Positions 52,051-61,467 of a DNA stretch of 64,000 nt are shown in pieces. The notes under the pieces are model-generated. The model saw only the letters and a list, made by a program, of their open reading frames with translations, was not told the origin of the DNA and did not search any database. Position 1 is the first letter of the stretch. Each line of letters starts with the position of its first letter. This DNA comes from Gemmatimonadota bacterium (GTDB taxonomy: Bacteria; Gemmatimonadota; Gemmatimonadetes; Palauibacterales; KS3-K002), in contig CP070815.1 of the NCBI GenBank assembly GCA_020344215.1, positions 2,682,284-2,746,283 on the forward strand, in the 5' to 3' direction. Position numbers and translations under genes: made by a program.

Positions 52051-53222
52051 TGCCCGAAGATCTCATTCGTCGTGCCCGCCGCCTTGACGGTTTCGCGATC
52101 CCCGCGGCCGTCTTCGTCATCGTCGTCCTGACGCTACTGGCGCTCAGCGGCTTGTACATCGCGAGAAGCAACGCCACCGCCAACGTGGGGGTCCGTCTGA
52201 GCTTGAAGGCGCTATATGCCGCCGACGCCGGTGCGACTCAGGTGATCGGTACCTGGGATCGGGCGCAATTGCTGCTGCTCAATCCCGGGGACAGCGTGGT
52301 CACCGCGTGGCAGACATTGCCGGATGGCTCCCAGTACCGCACGTCGATTCTCCGCGTGGACGACGACCTGAGCGGCAGCGAAACGCTGTTCCGGCTGCGC
52401 ACCGTTGGCCGCCCCGGGGAAGGCCGCACGGCCCAGCGCGTGCTCGTCAACATGGTGCGGGTGGTCAGGGCAGACTTGATGTGCTGCGAGGCGGCGATCA
52501 AGCTGAAAGGCCAGCTCCGGGTTCAGGGCACGGGAGCCGGTGTGAAGATCTCGGGGATCGATACTCCACCGACAACGTGGGGCCCTTACTGTCCGGCGGA
52601 CCGCACAGATATCCCCGGCGTATCGATTCAGGACTCCGACGCTCTCGAGATCCTTGGAACTCCTATCCTGGAGGGCACGCCGCCGGTCCTCGAGGATACG
52701 ACCATCGTCAGCGACGACTTCGTACAGTTCGGCGAACTGACGTACACCGACCTGGCCCGCCTGGCCGAGAAGCAAATACCCGGCGGCCAGGTCCTGCCCG
52801 ACATCGCGCCGATCGTCGCTGCCGGCCGCTGCGCCGAGTGGGAACCCACGAACTGGGGCGACCCGGGCAACCCGGCAAGTCCCTGCTGGGACTACATGCC
52901 GGTGATCCACGTCGACGGCGACCTGCACATATCGGGCAACGTATACGGACAGGGGATCCTGTTGGTTGACGGCAACCTGGCGGTCACGGGAACGTTCGAC
53001 TTCTTCGGAATCGTCGTCGTGCAGGGCGAGGCCGACTTCAGGGGAACGACTTCCCTCAACGGATCGCTCCTCGTGCGCAACGGCGCCACTTCCGGCGAGG
53101 AAGCCTCTCTGCGCGGAGGCACGACGATCCAGTACAGCAGTTGCGCCGCCGCCCGCGCCCTGAGCATGGCGCTTGTGGCCCAGCCGCTCAGCGGGCGGAA
53201 CTGGTTCGAGGTTCTCGAATAA
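52047..53222 (+). CDS. PilX-like protein with bactofilin-like beta repeats, cluster 2
   Basis: A 391-residue protein. The N-terminus DGFAIPAAVFVIVVLTLLALSGLYIARSN then ALYAADAGAT is PilX-like. The C-terminal third has short beta repeats (VIHVDGDLHISGNV, ILLVDGNLAVTGTF, VVVQGEADFRGTT, SLLVRNGA) like the right-handed helix of bactofilins and similar polymer-forming folds. The N-terminal hydrophobic segment would place it in a pilus-like fibre. It is 22 bases upstream of the platform protein. Confidence 0.82.
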   Translation: MMPEDLIRRARRLDGFAIPAAVFVIVVLTLLALSGLYIARSNATANVGVRLSLKALYAADAGATQVIGTWDRAQLLLLNPGDSVVTAWQTLPDGSQYRTSILRVDDDLSGSETLFRLRTVGRPGEGRTAQRVLVNMVRVVRADLMCCEAAIKLKGQLRVQGTGAGVKISGIDTPPTTWGPYCPADRTDIPGVSIQDSDALEILGTPILEGTPPVLEDTTIVSDDFVQFGELTYTDLARLAEKQIPGGQVLPDIAPIVAAGRCAEWEPTNWGDPGNPASPCWDYMPVIHVDGDLHISGNVYGQGILLVDGNLAVTGTFDFFGIVVVQGEADFRGTTSLNGSLLVRNGATSGEEASLRGGTTIQYSSCAAARALSMALVAQPLSGRNWFEVLE

Positions 53223-53244
53223 ACCATCAGAGCGCGAGGTACTT

Positions 53245-54453
53245 GTGAACGGTTGGTCTTATCGTGCACATACGGTCGAGGGTAACGTCCGTGAGGGCGT
53301 CATCCAAGCTGGCTCAGCAGAAGACGCCACTCGAGCACTCGTGCAGAACCGGCTGATTCCCGAGTGGGTCAAACCGGCACCGAGAGCTAAGAGCCTAGGT
53401 CTTTCGATCGGCCAGAGGGCCAAGCCGATGGCCCTCGTCCACTTCGCGCGCCAGTTCGCCACGCTGGTCGACGCCGCCGTCCCGCTGGTTCACGGCCTGG
53501 AAATCGCACAGGACCTCAGCGAAGACCGCCGTCTGAAGAAGGCCCTCAGTCAGGTGATCATCGATGTCCAGGCCGGCAGGAGCCTGGCGGACGCTATGAA
53601 GGAGCACCCGGGCGTCTTCAGCGACATCTTCGTCAACATGGTCGAGGCGGGCGAGCAGGGCGGTGTGCTCGATTCTATCCTCGCACGGGTGGCCACCTAC
53701 CTAGAGAAGAGTCAGGCACTGGTCAGCAAGGTCAAGACCGCCCTCGTATACCCAGCCATCATCTTCTTCGTGGCGATCGCAAGCGCCGCGGTGATGCTCG
53801 CCTTCGTGGTGCCGACCTTCGAGACGATGTTCGCTTCGGGCGGCCTCTCGCTCCCCTACCCGACTCAGGTCCTGGTCAACATGTCGGAGTTCCTGCAGGC
53901 GAACTGGATCATCCTGCTGGCCGTCGTGGTAGGTGGGGCCGTCGTCCTGCGCCAGCTCTACCAGACCAGTTCCGGCCGCCTATTCTTCGACAGCCTCTTC
54001 ATCCGCGTACCGGTCCTGGGAGATCTGATTCGCAAAGCGGCTGTCGCACGGTTCGCCCAGAGCATGTCCTCGCTGCTCACGGCGGGAGCCAACCTGATCG
54101 ACGCGCTTATCGCCTCAGCGGCTACCGCCGGGAACGTCGTGATTGAGAGGGGGCTACTGCGCGCCCGTACCGGCATCGAGGCAGGTCAGGGCATCAGCAC
54201 GCCCCTGGCGGCGACGAGTGTCATGCCGCGCCTGGTCTCTCGTATGGTTGAGGTCGGCGAGCAGACGGGTCGCCTCGACGAGATGTTCGAGAAAGTCGCC
54301 CAGTTCTACGAGGGCGAAGTGGACACGGCGGTCGACCGCTTGATGAAGGCGCTCGAACCCGCCCTGATCGTCGTCGTCGGCTTCATCCTGGGCGGCATGG
54401 TCGTCGCCCTCTACCTGCCCATCTTCGAGGCGCTGACGCAGGTGGCGCCGTAG
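53245..54453 (+). CDS. PilC/GspF inner-membrane platform protein
   Basis: A 402-residue protein with two T2SSF domains. The first contains FARQFATLVDAAVPLVHGLEIAQDL and MVEAGEQGGVLDSILARVATYLE; the second has FAQSMSSLLTAGANLIDALIASAA and MVEVGEQTGRLDEMFEKVAQFYEGEVD. Three membrane helices are visible, ending LEPALIVVVGFILGGMVVALYLPIF. It recruits the assembly ATPase of type IV pili or type II secretion. No ATPase or secretin is in the window. The start is GTG 53245 with GAGG upstream. The heptamer array begins at its stop codon. Confidence 0.94.
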   Translation: MNGWSYRAHTVEGNVREGVIQAGSAEDATRALVQNRLIPEWVKPAPRAKSLGLSIGQRAKPMALVHFARQFATLVDAAVPLVHGLEIAQDLSEDRRLKKALSQVIIDVQAGRSLADAMKEHPGVFSDIFVNMVEAGEQGGVLDSILARVATYLEKSQALVSKVKTALVYPAIIFFVAIASAAVMLAFVVPTFETMFASGGLSLPYPTQVLVNMSEFLQANWIILLAVVVGGAVVLRQLYQTSSGRLFFDSLFIRVPVLGDLIRKAAVARFAQSMSSLLTAGANLIDALIASAATAGNVVIERGLLRARTGIEAGQGISTPLAATSVMPRLVSRMVEVGEQTGRLDEMFEKVAQFYEGEVDTAVDRLMKALEPALIVVVGFILGGMVVALYLPIFEALTQVAP

Positions 54454-54609
54454 GTCGGTGGTCGGTAGTCGGTAGTCGGTAGTCGGTAGTCAGTAGTCGC
54501 GAGACTGGAGAGAAGCGCCAACGGTGCCTGCTGAGTTGGGCACCGTTCATCTTGGTGCACACCTGAGTTCGCGGTTACCGATCACTGACCACTGACCACC
54601 GACCACCGA
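54454..54609. repeat. Inverted heptamer arrays flanking a hairpin, convergent genes
   Basis: Left arm: seven consecutive heptamers (54454-54502), unit GTCGGTA with the last degenerate. Right arm: five heptamers (54575-54609), unit CCACCGA or CCACTGA, the reverse complement. The left arm starts at the base after the PilC stop, and the right arm ends nine bases before the RND stop at 54619. Between them lies the hairpin at 54520-54547. The consensus is TCRGTRR reading into the left arm. Confidence 0.85.
54520..54547. terminator. Hairpin in the middle of the heptamer element
   Basis: AACGGTGCC (54520-54528) pairs perfectly with GGCACCGTT (54539-54547), with a 10-base loop. T tracts on both sides are weak, but its place between two convergent stops supports a terminator role. 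Confidence 0.7.
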
Positions 54610-54618
54610 ACCCCACCC

Positions 54619-57600
54619 TCAAGCCGGCACCGCCTCCGGCACCTCCTCCGGTTCCTCGGCCGGCCCCTCGTCCTCCACCACATCCCGGCGATGCGTGAAG
54701 TGGCGCTCGAAGAAGTCCGCCACATCGTCGGTGAACGTGTGCATCACCGGCACCAAGATGAGTGTGAGCACCGTGGCGAACGTCAGGCCACAGATGACCG
54801 CGATGGCCATCGGGGCCCACCAAGCCGCCGACTCGCCGCCCCAGAAAAAGTTGGGCTCCAGCCTGCCGTACAGCCCGTAGAAGTCGATGTTCAGCCCGAT
54901 CGCCAGCGGTACGAGACCCATCACCGTGGTGATCGCCGTCAGCGTCACCGGGCGGAACCTCGTCAGGCCACCCCGCACCAACGACTCGGTCCAGCTGAGG
55001 CCGTCTCGCTCCCTGAGTATGCGGATGTAGTCGATGAGCACGATGGCGTTGTTCACGACGACGCCGGCCAGGCTGATCACCCCTACGCCGCTCATGATGA
55101 TCCCGAACGGCATGCCGAACACCAACAGGCCGACCAGCACGCCCACCGTCGAAAGGATGACGGAGCTGAGGATGATCACCGGCCGCAGTACCGAATCGAA
55201 CTGTGACACCAGGATGAACGCGATCAAGAGCAGTGCGGTGAAGAACGCACCCATCAGGAAGGCCGCCGACTCCTGCTGCTCCTCCTGCTGGCCCGTATAA
55301 CTGAGATCGTAGCCCAGAGGCAGCGTCGCTACGAATTCGGACAGCTCGGCTCGCACCTCCGCCAGTACGGCGTTGGCGTTGTAGCCGGAGCGTACGTCGG
55401 ACGAGATCGTCACTACCCGGTCCAGGTCCTTGCGGTTGATCCCGCTGAAGCTCTCGTTGACGCTCCAACTCGCCACCGAGGGGAGCGGCACCTGGTCGCC
55501 GTCCTCTGTGACTACCGTCAGATCGGCTAGCGAGTTGAGGTCGCGCCGATACGGCTCGGCCAGCCGCACGACGATGTCGTACTCATCCTCACCGTCCCGG
55601 AATTCGCCGGCCTCCACACCGTTTATCGCGCTGCGCACGGTGAACCCGATCTTCTGCGTGTTGACTCCGAAGAGCTGCGCCTTCTCGCGATCCACCTCCA
55701 CGGTGAGCTCCGGCCGCGCATCGGACATATCGCTCTCCAAGCCCTCGAGCTTCGGGGCGACCGCTGAGTTGGAGAGGATCGAAACGACCTCATCGCCCAA
55801 GCGCTTCAGCAGCCCCGCATCCTCGCCGCTGATCTCGATGTTCACCGCTAGGCCGGTGGGCGGGCCTTCCTGTGGCCTCTCCACGACGATGTCGGCACCG
55901 GCTATCCCGAGGCCGATCGTGTTGCGCATTTGCTCCAGCGTCTCGAACGAGCCGCGCTCTCGATCCTCGAAATCGACGAAGTTGACCGCCACCGTGCCGA
56001 CGTGCGTCCCCGAGCCGCCCGAGATCCAGTCGCCGGAGCTCGAGCCCGCCGTCGCCACCACCGACTCGAAGTCGGCACGCGTAGCGACCTCATTAAGCTC
56101 GCCCTCAATCCGCCGCACGATCCCATCGGTGACATGCGCCCGCGTGCCGGTCGGTGCCTCGACCTGCACCCACACCGTGCTCGGCGGGATGTCCTCGGGG
56201 AAGAATACGACCCCTTTGCTGAACATCTGAAAGGCCGCGACCGATATGACCAGCACCAGCATGGCCAGCCCCATGACACGCCAGCGATGCGCGAGCGACC
56301 AGCGCAGCGTCCGCTCGTAGGACCGCAGCGTCGCCGGAAGGCTCACCGTCTGCAGCCAGTGCGCCGCCGGGCCCAGCACATAGTGGTGCAACGCGTACAG
56401 CAGGACCACCGTCAGCGCCAGCAGGATCGAGGTAAGCGGCCGGATCGCTAGCACGATTAGAAACGTCAGCCCGGCCACGCCGGTCAGCGCCCACTTCATC
56501 TCCTTCGTCAGACCCGGACCCTTCTCGCCCTCCGCACGCATGAACAGCGAGCAGAGCGTCGGGTTGATGACGAGCGCTACGACCAGCGACGAGCTGAGCG
56601 TGATGATCAGCGTCAGCGGCAGGTAGACCATGAACTCGCCGACGATCCCCGTCCAGAACGCCAGCGGGGCGAACGCCGCCAGCGTGGTGGCCGTTGCAGC
56701 GATCACAGGCATCGCCACTTCGCCGGTGGCCAGTTTCGCCGCCTCCTTCTTGTCGTACCCACGCTCGCGGAACCGGTAGATGTTCTCGACGATCACGATC
56801 GCGTTGTCCACCAGCATGCCCAGCGCCAGGATGAGGCTGAACAGCACGATGAAGTTCATCGTCATGCCTGACATCTGAATGACGCTGAAGGACAGCAGCA
56901 TCGACAGCGGGATCGCTATGCCGACGAACGAGGCATTGCGGATGCCTAGTGCGAAGAGGAGCACCGCCACGACCAAGATCAACCCGGAGATGATGTTGTT
57001 CTCCAGGCTGCTCACCATCTCGTGCACTTCTTCCGACATGTCCGAAGTGATCTTGATGACCGTGGTCGGCGGGAAGCTCGGGCTCATCTCTTCGATTGCA
57101 GCCCGTACCGCGTCGGCCGTCTCTATTATGTTCCTGCCCACCCGCTTCGTGACACTCAGCGTCACCACCGGCTGCCCATCGAGCCGCGCAAAACTCTCAC
57201 GCTCCTTGAACCCGAAGTCGACCGTCGCCACATCTCCGATGTAGACCGGTCGGTCGCCCGGCGCTGTAATGACGATGCCCTCGATCAACCGCGTATCCTC
57301 GAACTCGCCGGGAACCCGGACGAGGTACTTGAGGTCGCCGACATCGATACTGCCGCCCGGTGTCGTTACATTCTCCTCGACGATCGCGTCGATCACATCG
57401 TCGAAGGCCAGCCCGTAGTACTTGAGCCTGGCCAGATCTACATCTACCTGAACCTCGCGCTCCAGACCGCCCGATACACTGACCTCGAGGACCGACGGGA
57501 TCTGCTCCAGCCGATCCTCGATGTCCTCCGCCAGCCTCTTCAGCCGGACCAAGCTGTATTCACCAGAGATGTTCACCTGCATGATCGGCCACTCGGCGAA

Positions 57601-58089
57601 GTTGAACTCGATGATCATCGGCTCCTCCGCCGCCGGCGGCAGCTCGGGCTTGGCGATATCCACCTTCTCGCGCACGAGCTGTAGCGCCTCGGTCATGTCC
57701 ATCCCGGCTTCGAACTCGACGATGATGCTCGAGTAGCCCTCGACCGAGGTCGACGTGATCTCCTTCACGTCGCTGATCTGGTTGAGCTCGTCTTCCAGCT
57801 CCCGGGTGATCAGCGTCTCAATGTCCTCGGGTGCCACACCCGGGTAGATGGTGTTCACCGCGACGATCGGGATCGTTATCTCCGGCGCGGCTTCCTTCGG
57901 CACTCCGATATAAGAGATGAAGCCCGCGATAATGACGATTAACGTGAACACCAGGACGCTCGTCGGGTGGTCCACGGCGAAGGAGGTCAACCAGAGCTCC
58001 TTGTACTTACCGTGGCCCGCGCCTGCGCGATCGCCCGTTGAGCCGCCGCTCTCGCTCTTCGCTTTCCTGCGACCTATGAAGCCGGACAT
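54619..58089 (-). CDS. RND-family efflux pump, inner-membrane component
   Basis: A 1156-residue RND protein with the twelve-helix plan. FTLIVIIAGFISYIGVPKEAAPEI starts TM1; two large periplasmic loops follow (about 60-330 and 610-880). TM4 has LGMLVDNAIVIVENI with the proton-relay Asp, and the C-terminal half has the GVVVNNAIVLIDYI equivalent, where Asn takes the Asp place. It extends about 100 residues beyond AcrB with an extra hydrophobic pair between the halves. The tail is Glu/Pro-rich. The HAE1-type substrate is unknown. Last gene of the tetR-tolC-MFP-RND operon. Confidence 0.94.
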   Translation of the reverse strand: MSGFIGRRKAKSESGGSTGDRAGAGHGKYKELWLTSFAVDHPTSVLVFTLIVIIAGFISYIGVPKEAAPEITIPIVAVNTIYPGVAPEDIETLITRELEDELNQISDVKEITSTSVEGYSSIIVEFEAGMDMTEALQLVREKVDIAKPELPPAAEEPMIIEFNFAEWPIMQVNISGEYSLVRLKRLAEDIEDRLEQIPSVLEVSVSGGLEREVQVDVDLARLKYYGLAFDDVIDAIVEENVTTPGGSIDVGDLKYLVRVPGEFEDTRLIEGIVITAPGDRPVYIGDVATVDFGFKERESFARLDGQPVVTLSVTKRVGRNIIETADAVRAAIEEMSPSFPPTTVIKITSDMSEEVHEMVSSLENNIISGLILVVAVLLFALGIRNASFVGIAIPLSMLLSFSVIQMSGMTMNFIVLFSLILALGMLVDNAIVIVENIYRFRERGYDKKEAAKLATGEVAMPVIAATATTLAAFAPLAFWTGIVGEFMVYLPLTLIITLSSSLVVALVINPTLCSLFMRAEGEKGPGLTKEMKWALTGVAGLTFLIVLAIRPLTSILLALTVVLLYALHHYVLGPAAHWLQTVSLPATLRSYERTLRWSLAHRWRVMGLAMLVLVISVAAFQMFSKGVVFFPEDIPPSTVWVQVEAPTGTRAHVTDGIVRRIEGELNEVATRADFESVVATAGSSSGDWISGGSGTHVGTVAVNFVDFEDRERGSFETLEQMRNTIGLGIAGADIVVERPQEGPPTGLAVNIEISGEDAGLLKRLGDEVVSILSNSAVAPKLEGLESDMSDARPELTVEVDREKAQLFGVNTQKIGFTVRSAINGVEAGEFRDGEDEYDIVVRLAEPYRRDLNSLADLTVVTEDGDQVPLPSVASWSVNESFSGINRKDLDRVVTISSDVRSGYNANAVLAEVRAELSEFVATLPLGYDLSYTGQQEEQQESAAFLMGAFFTALLLIAFILVSQFDSVLRPVIILSSVILSTVGVLVGLLVFGMPFGIIMSGVGVISLAGVVVNNAIVLIDYIRILRERDGLSWTESLVRGGLTRFRPVTLTAITTVMGLVPLAIGLNIDFYGLYGRLEPNFFWGGESAAWWAPMAIAVICGLTFATVLTLILVPVMHTFTDDVADFFERHFTHRRDVVEDEGPAEEPEEVPEAVPA

Positions 58090-58099
58090 GGTTCGTCTC

Positions 58100-59239
58100 T
58101 TATCCTCGACTGGCTTGAAACTCCGCCGGGCTCACTATCCGCACACGATTCCCTGCTTCCACTAGCTGCTGGCCGCGAACGACCAGCTGCTCGCCCGCGC
58201 TCAGCCCTTCCTCGATCACCACTCGATTGGCGTACATCGGCCCGAGACGTACCGGCCGCGACTCGGCGAACGAGCCCCCGTCGCGCTCCACCACCACGAA
58301 CACCTGGTAGCCATCTTCGGTGCGCTCGACCGCGTCCTGCGGGATAACGACGACGTCCTGGAGTCGGTCGTTCGCGATCTCGACACTGGCGACCATCTTC
58401 GGCTTGATGGCGCGACCCGGATTCGCGATCACGATCTCGATCGGGAAGGTCCGGTTCCGCTCGTCAACCACACTACCCACATAACCGATCACCCCGATGA
58501 ACTCCTCGTCCGGCAGTACGTCCAGGTTGATCTGCGCGCTATCGCCCGGATTGACGGCCGCCGCGAAACGCTCCGCCACGCCCCCCGTCACCTTCACACG
58601 GTCGACCTCGACAACACGAGCGACCGGCGTGCCCGGTGCCACCATCTCGCCGGCGTCGACGTAGCGCTCGTCGAAGATGCCCGAGATCGGCGTCACGATC
58701 GTCGTCCGCCGCAGCCGTTCGCTGAGCAACGCCACGCGCGCCGCCTGCAGATCGGCCTGGTACTTCGCCTCCAGATAGGCGATCTCGCTGCCGATCTGCT
58801 CCTCCTCCCAGAGACGGCGCTGCCGCTCGTAGCGTTCCCGCGCCAGCTCGGCCGCAGCCATCGCTTCCTCGACCTGCGCGCGCAGCACGTTGTCGCGGAT
58901 CTTCGCCAGCGCCGCCCCACTGCGTACGTAGTTACCCTTTTCGACGAAGAAACGCTCTATCACACCGCTTTCCTCGGCGCTCAGCGTCACGTCGTTCAGC
59001 GCTTCCACTTCACCGGTCAGACGTATGTAGCTGGTGAAGTCGGTGCGTGTGACCGGCTGCACCTCGACGTTGACCGTCTTGATGAACTCCTGGCCCGCCT
59101 CCGCTTCGCTCGCCGGAGACGATGGGCCGCAGCCGCTGCCGATCAGGGCGATCGCCGGGGCCAACGCCAGCCAGACTGTCCTGTTTGTTCTACCGTATAT
59201 CATGATGGTTCGTGCACCTGTCTCGATGTCCACCGTCAC
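58100..59239 (-). CDS. RND membrane-fusion lipoprotein
   Basis: A 379-residue periplasmic adaptor. A lipobox IGSGC puts the lipidated Cys at 37. Barrel-sandwich halves are GEVEALNDVTLSAEESGVIERFFVEKGNYV and VTPISGIFDERYVDAGEMV, with a coiled hairpin between (about 120-180), then beta-barrel parts ending in PKMVASVEI and VVIPQDAVERTEDGYQVFVV. The GTG at 59239 overlaps the tolC stop; an ATG at 59203 (MIYGRTNRT) is an alternative. Ten bases separate it from the RND gene. Confidence 0.93.
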   Translation of the reverse strand: MTVDIETGARTIMIYGRTNRTVWLALAPAIALIGSGCGPSSPASEAEAGQEFIKTVNVEVQPVTRTDFTSYIRLTGEVEALNDVTLSAEESGVIERFFVEKGNYVRSGAALAKIRDNVLRAQVEEAMAAAELARERYERQRRLWEEEQIGSEIAYLEAKYQADLQAARVALLSERLRRTTIVTPISGIFDERYVDAGEMVAPGTPVARVVEVDRVKVTGGVAERFAAAVNPGDSAQINLDVLPDEEFIGVIGYVGSVVDERNRTFPIEIVIANPGRAIKPKMVASVEIANDRLQDVVVIPQDAVERTEDGYQVFVVVERDGGSFAESRPVRLGPMYANRVVIEEGLSAGEQLVVRGQQLVEAGNRVRIVSPAEFQASRG

Positions 59240-60726
59240 TCGGAAATCGTCGTCACAGGCTCGACCGAGCCCGGCACGTCCACTAACGGCACCAGGCCTA
59301 CTGCATCATCCAGATCGGACTGGGCAATCAAGTAGTCGTAAACCGCCTGCGCGTAGTTGAACTCCGTTTCTCGCAGCAACACTTCGCCCTCAGTCACTTC
59401 GAGCTGCGAGCTCACGCCAGCCAGGTACTGAGCGGTCACGATCTCGTAGCCGCGCCGTGCCTCGTCCACCGCCCCGGCCTGCGCCTCCGCCCGTTCACGC
59501 GCTTCGCCCAACGCATCGAGGGCCGTGCGTATCTGGTTCGCGGTCTGCTGTTCAAGTAGCTCGAGCTGCACGCGCGCCTGGTTCCGCTCCAGCTTGCGTT
59601 GCTGGACCCGGGCCGAGCGCTGGAAACCGGAGAAGACGGGGATCTCGAGCGAAACGCCGAGCACCGCGCTCGTCGTCCGCTGGTTCGAGTTCTCCCCGAA
59701 CGGATTGGGCGGGCCGTCTTCCTGCGCTATGATCCCATAGTTGAAGAATGCCTCGAGGCGCGGGTACATGCTTGTCCGCTCGTGCTTCACGCGGGCATCC
59801 TGCAGCTCGTAGTTCAGCTGCGCCTGCCGCAGATCCGAGCGCATCCTCTGCGCCAGCTCGTAGAGAGACTCGAACGATGCGTCGAGTGCGTTGCGGAAGC
59901 CCACAAGACGCAAAAGCTCCCGGTTCTCACCCTCGTTCGCGTCCGCTGCGGCGAGGTTCATATCGTGGAGGCGGCCGGCAACGCGCACCGGACTCACTTC
60001 ATCCAGCCCCATCTCCACCGAAAGATCCCGCTCTGCGGCAAGAGCGGCGTTCCGCGCTCGCCTCAGATTCGGGCGCAAGTTCGCCAGCCGTACCTCGAGC
60101 CGAAGCACGTCGTAGCTGCTCGCCAACCCGACACGGTACAGACCCTCTGTCTCCCTGAGCGTTTCTTCCGTTCGGCTGACGCTCTCCTCGGTTACACGAA
60201 CCTCCTCGTGGGCCAGCAACGCCTGGTAGTACGTGCGGCGCACGCGCGAAGCCACCTCCTGCGCTTGGCCCCGCACGACCTCGCGCTGCAGGTCCTGGAA
60301 GCGATCCGCCGTGCCGACACCGATAAACGCAGCGGCGTCGAAGATCGGCTGCGTCACGTATAGCCAGGCCGACCAGTTGTTGTCTGCGCCGAAACGAACG
60401 GGAATCAGCATGTCCGGCGGCGCATTCGGGTCGAAGATGATCGCCGGCAGGAATACCTCTTGGATCGCCAGGTTCCGCTGGTAGCCCACGTTCGCGTCGA
60501 TCGTCGGGAAGAGACTGCCCCACGCCTCACGTACCTGTTCGTTTGCCGACAGCAATCCAAGCTGAGCTTCCTGCAGATCACGATTGTTGTCGAGGGCAAC
60601 GCTGATCACCTGCTGCAGCGAATGCGACGGACCCTCTGCGTCCTGCGCCGCGAGGCTTCCGGCCGCGAGATGCCCAACCAGCAACCCCGCCAGCCCCCTA
60701 CTCAGCTGCCTGACTATCCCGCACAC
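59236..60726 (-). CDS. TolC-family outer-membrane channel
   Basis: A 496-residue protein with a signal peptide (LAGLLVGHLAAGSLAAQ). Two long helical OEP repeats are visible: the first ends in LRETEGLYRVGLASSYDVLRLEVRLANLRPNL and the second in RRGYEIVTAQYLAGVSSQLEVTEGEVLLRETEFNYAQAVYDYLIAQSDLDDAVG, where the GxxSxxDVL/LEV pattern is typical. It gives the outer-membrane duct for the RND pump. The start is GTG 60726, 63 bases after the tetR stop. Confidence 0.93.
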   Translation of the reverse strand: MCGIVRQLSRGLAGLLVGHLAAGSLAAQDAEGPSHSLQQVISVALDNNRDLQEAQLGLLSANEQVREAWGSLFPTIDANVGYQRNLAIQEVFLPAIIFDPNAPPDMLIPVRFGADNNWSAWLYVTQPIFDAAAFIGVGTADRFQDLQREVVRGQAQEVASRVRRTYYQALLAHEEVRVTEESVSRTEETLRETEGLYRVGLASSYDVLRLEVRLANLRPNLRRARNAALAAERDLSVEMGLDEVSPVRVAGRLHDMNLAAADANEGENRELLRLVGFRNALDASFESLYELAQRMRSDLRQAQLNYELQDARVKHERTSMYPRLEAFFNYGIIAQEDGPPNPFGENSNQRTTSAVLGVSLEIPVFSGFQRSARVQQRKLERNQARVQLELLEQQTANQIRTALDALGEARERAEAQAGAVDEARRGYEIVTAQYLAGVSSQLEVTEGEVLLRETEFNYAQAVYDYLIAQSDLDDAVGLVPLVDVPGSVEPVTTISE

Positions 60727-60789
60727 GACTCGCTCTCCTGTCTGTTATGGCTTCCTGGTACTCGATCTGCAGGGGCTGCGCACCTCTAC

Positions 60790-61452
60790 TTACGAGGCCG
60801 CCGCAGAGCCCGTTTCGGCTCGCACCGCCCCGTCCGGCCGCAGCCCGTATAACACGAACTCGCTGAATCGGGCGAACAGCTCGGGGGCGCTGAGCCGCCG
60901 CCCCGTGTGCTCGCACCTGGCATCCGGCTCGCAGGTGAGCAGCAACGTCACCAGGCCGTGCACGTGCGCCCACAGGTACAGCACCACGAGGTCGGCGTCA
61001 GCCTCCCGAATCGCTCCCGACTCCATCGCGTCCACCACCGTCTGGCGGAACAGCTCGTACCCGCCGCCCTCCGGCAGCTCCTCGATGTCCTGAGGCGTCT
61101 CGGCGTGCGACGCGAAGATCACCCGGAAATACTCCCGGTTCTCCAGAGCGAAGCGGATATACGCCTCGCCCAGAGCCCGCAGCCGCTCTGCCGAGCCCAC
61201 CGGCACGTCCGCTATTGCACCCCGCAGATAGCCGGCGAACCGCTCGAACCCCTGGGTCACCACCCGCTTGACCAGCGCCTGCTTGTTCTCGAAGTAGTTG
61301 TAGATCGCCGTCGCGCTGACACCCACACGGGCTGCCACGCCCCGCATCGAGAGCGCCCCCAGACCCCCCTCCGCCAGCAGATCCCGGGCCGCTTCCAGTA
61401 TCGCGGTCTCCGTGTCGGCGCTACGCGCCGGGGCCGCAGTTCTTGACTTCAT
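60790..61452 (-). CDS. TetR-family repressor of the efflux operon
   Basis: A 220-residue regulator. The DNA-binding domain is ILEAARDLLAEGGLGALSMRGVAARVGVSATAIYNYFENKQALVKRVV, followed by a WHG-like ligand domain (FALENREYFRVIFASH). The ATG at 61452 has GGGAGG seven bases upstream; the longer frame runs through the operator. It is the first gene of the efflux operon, and the palindromic promoter suggests autoregulation. The ligand is unknown. Confidence 0.93.
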   Translation of the reverse strand: MKSRTAAPARSADTETAILEAARDLLAEGGLGALSMRGVAARVGVSATAIYNYFENKQALVKRVVTQGFERFAGYLRGAIADVPVGSAERLRALGEAYIRFALENREYFRVIFASHAETPQDIEELPEGGGYELFRQTVVDAMESGAIREADADLVVLYLWAHVHGLVTLLLTCEPDARCEHTGRRLSAPELFARFSEFVLYGLRPDGAVRAETGSAAAS

Positions 61453-61467
61453 TCCAGGCCTCCCGAG

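Noticed and set aside
54454..54609. CRISPR array
   Set aside because: Units are 7 bp with no spacers and arms are inverted; no cas genes in the window.
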